From the NCBI GenBank assembly GCA_023415395.1, contig JAEZKN010000478.1:1-9210 (forward strand): a stretch of DNA of 9,210 bases, read 5' to 3'. This DNA is from Actinomycetes bacterium. Its GTDB lineage: Bacteria; Actinomycetota; Actinomycetes; Propionibacteriales; Nocardioidaceae. This document shows positions 1-5,839 of the stretch, one piece after another. The position numbers and the translations under genes are program-made. The notes beneath the pieces are model-generated. The model worked only from the letters and a program-made list of their open reading frames with translations. It had not been told where the DNA came from and did no database searches. The number at the start of each line of letters is the position of its first letter. Within the stretch, counting starts at the first letter, position 1.

Positions 1-136
1 GGTTGCCGCCCTTCCCGCCCGGCGAGCCGGTGCGCCCGGTCGCCAGCACCGTCTCCCCGGGGGTCGGCACGGCCGGCACCCGGTAGGTGGTGTCGTCGTT
101 GACCGAGCCCACGACGCACACCAGCGAGCTGCTCAT
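1..136 (-). CDS. Ribokinase-like PfkB-family sugar kinase, N-terminal fragment (cut by window edge)
   Basis: Only the first 45 codons are present; the rest lies beyond position 1. They read as the start of a ribokinase-type kinase: a beta strand ending in VVGSVNDD (residues 8-15, the family's GSxNxD sugar-binding start), then PTPGETVLA (24-32), then PGGKGGN (39-45). In ribokinase the GGKGxN motif contacts the sugar. The family phosphorylates ribose, or a related sugar or nucleoside, at the expense of ATP in the cytosol. The ATG lies inside the stop of the nucleoside hydrolase gene (ATGA, 4-base overlap), so translation is probably coupled. Following directly on a nucleoside hydrolase, the simplest role is to phosphorylate the pentose it releases. 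Other PfkB kinases (fructokinase, nucleoside kinase) cannot be excluded from 45 residues, but PTPGET plus GGKGxN favours ribokinase. Confidence 0.85.
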   Translation of the reverse strand, partial: MSSSLVCVVGSVNDDTTYRVPAVPTPGETVLATGRTGSPGGKGGN

Positions 137-1077
137 CCGCCTGCCCCCAGGCGCTCGAGCGCGTCTAGCACCAGCTGCCAGTAGCGGTCGGCGTCCAGCC
201 GCATGGCCACCTGCGCGTTCGGCTTCTGGTCGGGGTAGCGGCCGTAGAGGTCGACGACCGTCGTGCCACGGGTCCAGGTGCCGTCGAGCTCGACGGCCAC
301 GAAGGCCTCGCGCCAGTCGATGACCGCGGGGTCGATCAGCGGCACGATCGTGCACGGGTCGTGCACCGGCGGCGCGTCGAACTCCCAGATCCGGTGGTAG
401 GAGTCGCCGAAGAAGCCCATCCACTCCGCGCAGACCCGCCCGACCCGGTGCTCGAGCGCCTGCATCCGCTCGACGACCTCGGGGGTCGCCAGCGCCTGGT
501 GGGTCAGGTTCAGCCCGACCATCCGCACCGGCACGCCGGAACGCAGGACGACGTCGAGCGCCTCGGGGTCGGCGAAGGTGTTGAACTCCGCCGTCGGCGT
601 GTGGTTGCCGCGCTCGGTGCTGCCGCCCATGAAGATCACCTCGGCGATCCGCGGGGCGACGTCGGAGTGGTCGGTGAGCAGCCGGCCGATGTTGCCGATC
701 GGGCCGGTGGCGACCACCGTGACCGGCTCGGGCGCCTCGCGCAGGGTGCGCGCGAGGAAGGTCACCGCGTCCTCGGCCTGCACCGCGAACGACGGTGCGG
801 GCAGCTCGGGCCCGTCGAGCCCGCTGGTGCCGTGCACATAGTTGCCCAGCGCCAGCTCGCCGACCATCGGCCCGGCGGCGCCCACGGCCACCGGCACGTC
901 GATGTGCCCGGCCAGCTCCAGCACCTGCTGGGCGTTGCGGGTCGCGTCGGCGACCGCGCAGTTCCCGAAGGTGGTGGTGACGCCCAGCAGCTCGACCTCG
1001 GGGCTGCCCAGGGCGAGCAGGATGGCGACGGCGTCGTCATGCCCGGGGTCGCAGTCGAGCAGGATGGGGGTCGGCAT
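133..1077 (-). CDS. Nucleoside hydrolase (IUNH/Rih family)
   Basis: A 314-residue protein, the normal length for inosine/uridine-preferring nucleoside hydrolases, which hydrolyse the N-glycosidic bond of ribonucleosides to give free base and ribose. The calcium/catalytic motif DCDPGHDDA is at residues 8-16, with D10, D14 and D15 at the same numbering as the well-studied Crithidia enzyme. ATGPIGN (123-129), the substrate loop MGGSTERGNHTPTAEFN (150-166) followed by ADPEA (169-173), and the C-terminal HDP at 239-241 (catalytic His and last Ca-ligand Asp) are all present, so it should be active. No signal peptide is visible, so it is cytosolic and acts after import. The open frame extends further upstream, but the start at 1077 is chosen because it gives the family N terminus (MPTPILLDCD) and overlaps the previous stop as ATGA. 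The 3' end overlaps the kinase start in the same way. Base preference (purine, pyrimidine or unusual base) cannot be read from sequence. Confidence 0.95.
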   Translation of the reverse strand: MPTPILLDCDPGHDDAVAILLALGSPEVELLGVTTTFGNCAVADATRNAQQVLELAGHIDVPVAVGAAGPMVGELALGNYVHGTSGLDGPELPAPSFAVQAEDAVTFLARTLREAPEPVTVVATGPIGNIGRLLTDHSDVAPRIAEVIFMGGSTERGNHTPTAEFNTFADPEALDVVLRSGVPVRMVGLNLTHQALATPEVVERMQALEHRVGRVCAEWMGFFGDSYHRIWEFDAPPVHDPCTIVPLIDPAVIDWREAFVAVELDGTWTRGTTVVDLYGRYPDQKPNAQVAMRLDADRYWQLVLDALERLGAGG

Positions 1078-1832
1078 CAGGCCGTCCGCCCCGCGCCGAG
1101 CCAGGTGAGCATCGCGCCGACGACCGGGGCGAAGCCGTCCCAGGCCAAGAACTCCTCGGGGCACCAGTGCGGGCCGATGTCGGAGGCCCACACCAGCGCC
1201 CGGCCGCTGCCGACCTCGCGGGTCGCTATCAGCGGGTGGGCGCCGACGGTGGCGACGACGGTGGCGTCCTCGCGCGGGGTGACGACGTTGTAGCCGAGGA
1301 GCTCGGGCGCACCGGCAGGCCACGCCCGGCCCACCGGGTGCTCCGCGTCGACGACGGCGGTCGCTGCGCCCTGAGGGGTCTCGGCGCGGTCGTCGAAGTC
1401 GTGCATGGTCACCGGCAGCACCTCGGCGATCGGGCTGCGGGCGAAGTTCGCGCGGGCCTGGAAGCCCTGGAAGCTCAGGTAGCCGCCGGCCATCATCAGC
1501 CCGCCGCCGCCACGGGTCCACTCGGCGAGCGCGACCAGCGGGTTGTCGACCTTCTGGCCCGCGAGCCAGGTCTCCTGCGGCAGCACGAAGCTGTTCGCCC
1601 CGATATCGGAGAGGATCACGACGTCGTACGCCGAGAGCGCCTCGACGGTCCGCGGGAAGCGCTGCGGCACGTCGTGGGCGTACATCTGCTCCACCTCGAT
1701 GCCCTGGGAGGCAGCCGCCGCGAGGAAGGCGTCGGCGCCGGTGTGGAACGTGGTGCTGGAGAACTCGTCGAAGCCCTTGATGTGGGTCGACTGGGAGATC
1801 CAGCTCTCCCCTGCCAGCAGGACGCGCGCCAT
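1077..1832 (-). CDS. GATase1-like protein (PF07090-type putative glutamine amidotransferase), function unknown
   Basis: A 251-residue protein resembling the GATase1-like family of uncharacterised class I amidotransferase-fold proteins. Recognisable parts are the N-terminal strand plus GESWISQSTHIKGFDEF (residues 9-25), YDVVILSDIGAN (69-80), GGGGLMMAGGYLSFQG (108-123) at the place of the nucleophile elbow, and SDIGPHWCPEEFLAWDGF (217-234) near the C terminus. The elbow carries GGYLS and no cysteine, so ordinary glutaminase chemistry looks unlikely; C224 lies beside H222 but not in the elbow. No signal peptide or membrane segment is seen. The start at 1832 is preferred over the in-frame ATG at 1838 because an AAGGAG sits 8 bases before it but only 2 bases before the other. 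Its stop overlaps the nucleoside hydrolase start (ATGA). The family call is good; the biochemical role is not known to me, and context ties it to processing of the imported substrate. Confidence 0.8.
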   Translation of the reverse strand: MARVLLAGESWISQSTHIKGFDEFSSTTFHTGADAFLAAAASQGIEVEQMYAHDVPQRFPRTVEALSAYDVVILSDIGANSFVLPQETWLAGQKVDNPLVALAEWTRGGGGLMMAGGYLSFQGFQARANFARSPIAEVLPVTMHDFDDRAETPQGAATAVVDAEHPVGRAWPAGAPELLGYNVVTPREDATVVATVGAHPLIATREVGSGRALVWASDIGPHWCPEEFLAWDGFAPVVGAMLTWLGAGRTA

Positions 1833-1834
1833 GG

Positions 1835-2896
1835 TCATGACTCCTTCATGTGGATCGGTGCACCGGCGAACAGCCGGCGCGGGTTGTCGACCAGGAGGTG
1901 GTCGATGTCGTCGGGGGTGAAGCCGTGCCGCTGCAGCCGCGGCACGAAGTACTGGAGGATGTGGCCGTAGCCGGGGCCGCCGTGGCGGCGCAGCAGCGAC
2001 TTGAGGAACACGTCCTGGCTGACCAGGAGCCGGTCGGCGTGGCCGCGCTCGGCCAGGCGGGCCAGCCAGGCGGCGTTCTGCTCGTCGGAGGGGCACTGCA
2101 CGCCCTGGTCGGCGTAGAAGACCTCCATGCCGACCATGTCGTACTGCACCCAGGCGCCGCGACGCAGCAGCTCCTCCTGGTAGGCCAGGTCCTCACCGGA
2201 CGGGCCCATGTGGCACAGGACCACCCGGCCGGGGTCGACGCCGAGCTCCTCGGCGATGTCGAGCACCTGCCCGCCGAGCCGGAACCAGCCGGGCAGGTGG
2301 ACCTGGATGGGCAGGCCGACCTCGCGCTGGGCCAGGAGCGCACCGTGGAGGCTGCGCCGCTCGGCCGGCGTGAAGTCGGCGCCCACGCCGATCTCGCCGA
2401 TGATGCCGGGGCGGACGCCGTCCTCGCCCTCGGCGAGGTCGGTCAGGATGACCTCGGCGATCTGCTCGGCGCTGAGCTCCTTGACCTCCGCGGGCTGCGC
2501 GCCGTCGAGGTAGTAGCCGGTGCCGGCGATGATCGACACGCCCGTCGCCTCGCTGACCCGGCGCAGCCGGGCCAGGTCGCGGCCGGCGGCGAGGTTGCTG
2601 GTCTCCACGATCGTCCGGCCGCCGAGGGCGGCGTACCGGCCCACCTCCTCGACCGCGAGGTCGAGGTCGTCGAGCCGGCAGTTGTCGGCGTTCGCGAACG
2701 GGTCCTGGCGCAGGTCCCAGAGGATGTCCTCGGTGACCGGCAGGTCGTGCAGCTCCTGGGGGTCCCAGCCGCGGGACTCGGTGCGATGGGTCCACGAGGA
2801 GACGTCGTTGAAGATGTGCTCGTGGGTCAGGGTGACGCCCATCTGGGACACCCCGATCGGGCCCAGCACGGTCATCACCTGCGGCTCGGTGGTCAT
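1835..2896 (-). CDS. Phosphotriesterase-family (amidohydrolase superfamily) metal-dependent hydrolase
   Basis: A 353-residue TIM-barrel metallohydrolase of the phosphotriesterase/PHP group. Visible metal ligands, in barrel order, are THEH (H25 and H27), the bridging acid in GIIGEIG (E168), H200 in IQVHLPG, H229 in VVLCHMG and the catalytic aspartate in VSQD (D295). The bridging residue is Glu, as in E. coli Php, where true phosphotriesterases carry a carboxylated Lys. The C-terminal HLLVDNPRRLF (333-343) is the typical end of the family. Many members are lactonases, including some acting on sugar lactones; paraoxonase activity is usually incidental. With a sugar/nucleoside importer, nucleoside hydrolase and sugar kinase in the same operon, a sugar lactonase or other hydrolase of the imported compound is an inference only. 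The start at 2896 overlaps the permease stop as ATGA; a second in-frame ATG (codon 8) is a weaker alternative. No export signal is visible. Confidence 0.9.
   Translation of the reverse strand: MTTEPQVMTVLGPIGVSQMGVTLTHEHIFNDVSSWTHRTESRGWDPQELHDLPVTEDILWDLRQDPFANADNCRLDDLDLAVEEVGRYAALGGRTIVETSNLAAGRDLARLRRVSEATGVSIIAGTGYYLDGAQPAEVKELSAEQIAEVILTDLAEGEDGVRPGIIGEIGVGADFTPAERRSLHGALLAQREVGLPIQVHLPGWFRLGGQVLDIAEELGVDPGRVVLCHMGPSGEDLAYQEELLRRGAWVQYDMVGMEVFYADQGVQCPSDEQNAAWLARLAERGHADRLLVSQDVFLKSLLRRHGGPGYGHILQYFVPRLQRHGFTPDDIDHLLVDNPRRLFAGAPIHMKES
1841..1846 (-). promoter_or_regulatory. Ribosome binding site that decides the GATase1-like start
   Basis: AAGGAG on the minus strand, inside the last codons of the metallohydrolase gene. 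It is 8 bases from the ATG at 1832 and only 2 bases from the in-frame ATG at 1838, so the downstream ATG is the better start. The upstream ATG forms the ATGA overlap seen elsewhere in the operon and remains possible. Confidence 0.55.
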
Positions 2897-3918
2897 GACC
2901 TCGTCCCTGCCACCTTGCTGAAGACCTTGCTGTTGAGGAATATCGCGACGACCAGGATCAGGCCCTGGACGATCGGGACCCAGTAGACGTCGACCTTCAG
3001 CAGGACCAGGCCGTTGCTGATGATGCCCAGGGTGAGGGCACCGATCGCGGAGCCGATGATCGAGCCGCGGCCGCCCATCAGGCTCGTGCCGCCGAGCACC
3101 ACCGCGGTGATCACCTCGAGCTCGAACATCGTGCCGGAGTTCGAGGAGCCGCTGGAGAGGCGCGCGGCCGTGATCACGCCGGCGAGGCCGGCGGCCAGGC
3201 CGGTCAGGGCCAGCGCCGCCATCTGGATGCGGCGGATGTCGACGCCGGCCCGGCGCAGCGACTCGGCGTTCGAGCCGACGGCCACGATGTAGCGGCCGAA
3301 CTTGGTCTGCGTGAAGACCCACCACCCGAGCGCGACGGTCGCGATGGCGATCCACGTCGGGGTGTAGAGGCCGAGCAGCTGGCCCTGGCCCAGCGGCAGC
3401 AGGAACTCGGAGGTGATCGGGGTGCTGTAGCCGTCGGTGATCAGCAGCGCCACGCCCCGCACGGCGGTCAGCGCCGCCAGCGTCACGATGAAGGATTGCA
3501 GCTTGCCGAAGGCGGTCAACGCACCGTTGATCATGCCGATGCCCAGGCCGATGACCAGCGTCATCGCCAGCGCCAGCACGGCGTTGCCGGACTCGGCGAA
3601 GATCGCCAGCGCCGCGGCGGTGAGGCCGACGATCGAGCCCACGGAGAGGTCGATCGCGCCGGTGGTGATCACGAAGGTCATGGCCACCGCGACGATCACG
3701 GTCGGGGCGATCTGCCGGCTGACGTTGACCAGGTTGTCGGTGGAGAGGAACGCGTCGGCCTGGATGCTGAAGAACGCGAAGAGCACGACGAAGACGGCGC
3801 TGATCGACAGCACGCCGAAGTGCGTGGTGACGAAGTCGTGGCGCGCGCCCCGGTCGAACCGGGCGCGCCCGCCGCCCGGAGCGGCGCCCGCGGTGGCGGT
3901 GGTGTCCTGGGTGGTCAT
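2893..3918 (-). CDS. ABC transporter permease, RbsC/FrcC type (CUT2 family)
   Basis: A 341-residue integral membrane protein. About 30 polar residues are followed by a run of hydrophobic helices, with segments near 34-52, 70-87, 94-108, 113-135, 141-160, 186-202, 232-250, 268-280, 286-308 and 312-329. Family signatures are clear: TGAIDLSVGSIVG (86-98), GKLQSFIVTLA (138-148), KFGRYIVAVGSN..SLRRAGV (206-226), and the coupling region ELEVITAVVLGGTSLMGGRG (266-285). This family forms the channel of importers for ribose, xylose, fructose, autoinducer-2 and similar small sugars, and some members carry nucleosides. It should work as a homodimer with the ATPase encoded 4 bases upstream and the lipoprotein encoded before that. 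The start at 3918 follows a GGGGAAG sequence at about 7 bases. The stop overlaps the start of the metallohydrolase gene. Confidence 0.95.
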   Translation of the reverse strand: MTTQDTTATAGAAPGGGRARFDRGARHDFVTTHFGVLSISAVFVVLFAFFSIQADAFLSTDNLVNVSRQIAPTVIVAVAMTFVITTGAIDLSVGSIVGLTAAALAIFAESGNAVLALAMTLVIGLGIGMINGALTAFGKLQSFIVTLAALTAVRGVALLITDGYSTPITSEFLLPLGQGQLLGLYTPTWIAIATVALGWWVFTQTKFGRYIVAVGSNAESLRRAGVDIRRIQMAALALTGLAAGLAGVITAARLSSGSSNSGTMFELEVITAVVLGGTSLMGGRGSIIGSAIGALTLGIISNGLVLLKVDVYWVPIVQGLILVVAIFLNSKVFSKVAGTRS

Positions 3919-3922
3919 CGGG

Positions 3923-4651
3923 TCACTTCCCCATCATGGCGGTCACAAGGCCGCCGAGGTCGGTCTCGGACGGCGCCAGCTCGCGGTGGCACCGGCCGTC
4001 GTGGAGGACGACGAACCTGTCGGCGACCTCGAAGAGGTCCTGGAGGCGGTGGGTGATGAGCACGACGCTCACCCCGCGCGCCGAGACGTCGCGGATGAGC
4101 TGGAGGGTCATCTCCACCTCGCGGGCCGCGAGCGCCGCGGTCGGCTCGTCGAGGACGAGCACCTTCGGCTCGAAGGTGACCGCGCGGGCGATGGCGATCG
4201 CCTGGCGCTGGCCGCCGGACATGTTGCCCACCGTCTGGTGGGTGTTGGTGATCCGGATGTGCAGGCGCGACAGGTCGGCCGCGGCCTCCTCGTGCATCCG
4301 CTTGTGGTCCAGGCGGCGCGTGATCGGGTTGATCCGCTCGCGGCCCAGGAAGAGGTTGCTGGCGACGTCGAGGTCGTTGCACAGGGCCAGGTCCTGGTAG
4401 ACCATCTCGATCCCGTGCGCGCGGGCCGCCCGCGGGCCGGTGCCCGTGAGCTCCTCGCCGTCGATCAGGATCTGGCCGGCGTCCGGCGTGACCGCGCCGG
4501 CCAGCATCTTCATCAGCGTCGACTTGCCCGCGCCGTTGTCGCCGACGAGGCCGATGACCTCGCCGCCGGCGACCCGGAGGTCGACCCCCTTCAGTACGTC
4601 GAGGGCTCCGAAGCGCTTGCGGATGCCGCGCATCTCCACACGAGGCGTCAT
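3923..4651 (-). CDS. Sugar ABC transporter ATP-binding protein, single-domain (FrcA-like)
   Basis: A 242-residue ATPase with all core motifs: Walker A GDNGAGKST (37-45), Q-loop Q86, signature MSGGQRQ (144-150), Walker B VLVLDEP (164-170) and switch His H201 in LITHR. It powers import of the solute captured by the lipoprotein. Ribose-type importers usually have a fused double ATPase of about 500 residues (RbsA). This one has a single domain, like the fructose importer subunit FrcA of Sinorhizobium, so it presumably works as a homodimer. After Walker B it reads TAALAARE where many relatives have a glycine in place of the fifth residue; this is unlikely to matter. The start at 4651 is supported by AGGAGG 8 bases upstream. 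The gap to the permease is 4 bases. Confidence 0.95.
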   Translation of the reverse strand: MTPRVEMRGIRKRFGALDVLKGVDLRVAGGEVIGLVGDNGAGKSTLMKMLAGAVTPDAGQILIDGEELTGTGPRAARAHGIEMVYQDLALCNDLDVASNLFLGRERINPITRRLDHKRMHEEAAADLSRLHIRITNTHQTVGNMSGGQRQAIAIARAVTFEPKVLVLDEPTAALAAREVEMTLQLIRDVSARGVSVVLITHRLQDLFEVADRFVVLHDGRCHRELAPSETDLGGLVTAMMGK

Positions 4652-4659
4652 CCTCGGCT

Positions 4660-4665
4660 CCTCCT
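4660..4665 (-). promoter_or_regulatory. Ribosome binding site of the ATPase gene
   Basis: AGGAGG on the minus strand, 8 bases before the ATG at 4651. It fixes the ATPase start and shows that this gene, unlike the overlapping genes further down the operon, has its own strong initiation site after the 70-base gap (4652-4721). I see no convincing hairpin terminator or second promoter in that gap. Confidence 0.7.
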
Positions 4666-4721
4666 CGTTCGTCGCTCCATGGGTCTTCCTCCGGGTCGTG
4701 TCGGTCGGGTCGAGCGTCAGG

Positions 4722-5699
4722 TCAGTTGAAGATGTCGCGGAAGTCGTCGACGTTGTCCTTGGTCACGATCGTGATCGGGACGTCGATGAAGCCGGCCGGG
4801 TCCTCGCCCTCGAGGATCGCCTTGAGCTCGTTGACCGCCTCGACGCCCTCCTGGCGCGGGTCCTGCTGGACGACCGCGGTGACCAGGCCGTTGTCGATGC
4901 CGGCGATCACCTCGGCGGTCAGGTCCCAGCCGATGACCTTGGTGGAGCCGGCGGGGTCGAGCGCGGCGACCGCACCCACGGTCGCGGGCTCGCCGGTGGT
5001 GTAGACCCAGTCGAGGTCGGTCTGGGCGGTGACCAGGTTCTGCGCGGCAGTGGCCGCCTTCTCCTGGACGTTGTCGCCGTTGACGCTCTGGGTCCATTCG
5101 GCCCCGGCCTCGTCCACCGCGGCCCGGAAGCTGTCCTCGCGCTGGTTCTGGATGAAGGAGTTGCGCGCGTCCACGACGCCGTAGGTCGTGCCGTCGGCCA
5201 GGCCCTCGTCGATGACCCACTGCGCCGCCTCGGCGCCGGCCTTCTCGTTGTCGACGCCCACGAAGGTGTCCGCGACGCCCTCGGGGAGCTCGGCGTCGAT
5301 GGCGACGACCGCGATGCCCTTGTCGCGGGCGGCCTCGACGGCCGGCACGACGCCGTTGACGTCGATCGCGACCACGATCAGGCCGGTGACGCCCTGGGAC
5401 ACGAAGTTCTCGATGTCGCTGTTCTGCTTGGCGGAGTCGTTGTTGGCGTTGGCGATGGTGAGCTCGCAGCCCGCCTTCTCCGCCGCCTCCTCGGCGCCCT
5501 CGTTCATCTGCGTGAAGAACGCGGCGGTCTGGTTGATCTGGGTCATGCCGATCACGCACTCGTCGGAGCCGGAGCGGTCGGCGGCGCTGCTGTCGTCGTC
5601 GGAGTCGTTGCCGGTGCTGCAGCCCGCGAGGAGCAGGGCGGGGATCGCGGCCGCGGCGACACCCGCACGGAGGCGGGCACGGTTGGAGCTGAGGTTCAT
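4722..5699 (-). CDS. Sugar/nucleoside ABC transporter substrate-binding lipoprotein (RbsB-like, Peripla_BP_4 type)
   Basis: A 325-residue exported lipoprotein: a basic N terminus (R8, R11), a hydrophobic core, and lipobox LLAGC with the lipidated cysteine at 27, followed by an acidic Ser/Asp linker (28-47). The mature part is a type I (RbsB-like) fold. The first strand is at CVIGMTQIN (48-56), with GVTGLIVVAIDVNGV (103-117), AVVAIDAELPEG (130-141), FVGVDNEKAG (146-155), VIGWDLTAEVIAGIDNG (255-271) and VVQQDP (276-281). It captures the solute outside the membrane and delivers it to the permease. Compared by eye with E. coli RbsB, the Asp of the Asp-Arg ribose pair is kept (D135) but the Arg position is Ala136, so the ligand may not be free ribose. 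It is the first gene of the operon, directly under the palindromic operator. AGGAGA lies 5 bases before the start. Confidence 0.93.
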   Translation of the reverse strand: MNLSSNRARLRAGVAAAAIPALLLAGCSTGNDSDDDSSAADRSGSDECVIGMTQINQTAAFFTQMNEGAEEAAEKAGCELTIANANNDSAKQNSDIENFVSQGVTGLIVVAIDVNGVVPAVEAARDKGIAVVAIDAELPEGVADTFVGVDNEKAGAEAAQWVIDEGLADGTTYGVVDARNSFIQNQREDSFRAAVDEAGAEWTQSVNGDNVQEKAATAAQNLVTAQTDLDWVYTTGEPATVGAVAALDPAGSTKVIGWDLTAEVIAGIDNGLVTAVVQQDPRQEGVEAVNELKAILEGEDPAGFIDVPITIVTKDNVDDFRDIFN

Positions 5700-5704
5700 C
5701 GGAA

Positions 5705-5710
5705 TCTCCT
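5705..5710 (-). promoter_or_regulatory. Ribosome binding site of the binding-protein gene
   Basis: AGGAGA on the minus strand, 5 bases before the ATG at 5699. It lies only 4 bases from the edge of the LacI-type operator, so a bound repressor would cover the region immediately in front of it on the DNA. Confidence 0.65.
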
Positions 5711-5714
5711 GGCG

Positions 5715-5732
5715 TCGGTAATCGTTTTCCGA
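5715..5732. promoter_or_regulatory. LacI-family operator palindrome
   Basis: TCGGTAATCGTTTTCCGA is an 18-base inverted repeat centred on the CG at 5723-5724. It pairs as TCGGnAAnCGnTTnCCGA, with 14 of 18 positions obeying the symmetry plus the central CG step typical of LacI/PurR/CcpA-class sites. It lies 15-32 bases upstream of the first operon gene and about 108 bases from the start of the divergent LacI-family gene. The position suggests repression of the transport/catabolic operon by that regulator, relieved by the imported compound or a product of it. The palindrome is seen directly; the identity of the binding protein is inferred from adjacency. Confidence 0.75.
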
Positions 5733-5742
5733 GATTCCGGGG

Positions 5743-5748
5743 ATGCTA
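5743..5748 (-). promoter_or_regulatory. Candidate -10 element of the operon promoter
   Basis: TAGCAT on the minus strand fits the actinobacterial TAnnnT pattern. Initiation would fall near 5736, which puts the operator palindrome right at the beginning of the transcript, the classic block position for a LacI-type repressor. The -35 region is poor (TTCCCC at an 18-base spacing), so the promoter is tentative and rests mainly on its position. Confidence 0.35.
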
Positions 5749-5827
5749 GCGTCCCGGCAGGCCGGCGGGGAAGGGCCGGGGGGCCCTCGGCTAGGTCACA
5801 TTCCGGCCACGATCCGTCCGGAGGACG

Positions 5828-5833
5828 AAGGAG
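5828..5833 (+). promoter_or_regulatory. Ribosome binding site of the LacI-family gene
   Basis: AAGGAG, 6 bases before the GTG at 5840. It decides the GTG as the start, which also gives the normal short LacI-family N terminus ahead of the helix-turn-helix. Confidence 0.7.
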
Positions 5834-5839
5834 ACACTC

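Noticed and set aside
1078..1521. Upstream extension of the nucleoside hydrolase frame
   Set aside because: The extra 148 codons are Arg/Pro-rich, overlap the GATase1-like gene in another frame and precede the normal family N terminus at 1077.
2897..3355. Upstream extension of the metallohydrolase frame
   Set aside because: It overlaps the permease gene and its translation is unstructured and Arg/Gly-rich; the ATGA start at 2896 gives the usual family N terminus.
3437..4729. Plus-strand open frame (430 codons) antisense to the permease and ATPase genes
   Set aside because: Composition is typical of a shadow frame; the opposite strand carries full ABC-transporter signatures.
5773..5786. GGGCC-GGGG-GGCCC hairpin in the divergent control region
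   Set aside because: A five-base G/C stem is expected by chance at this GC content; it has no T-run and no clear placement as an operator or terminator.
5801..5822. TCCGG...CCGGA inverted repeat before the regulator gene as a second operator
   Set aside because: Only five bases pair, around an 11-base asymmetric spacer, and it does not resemble the operator at 5715-5732.
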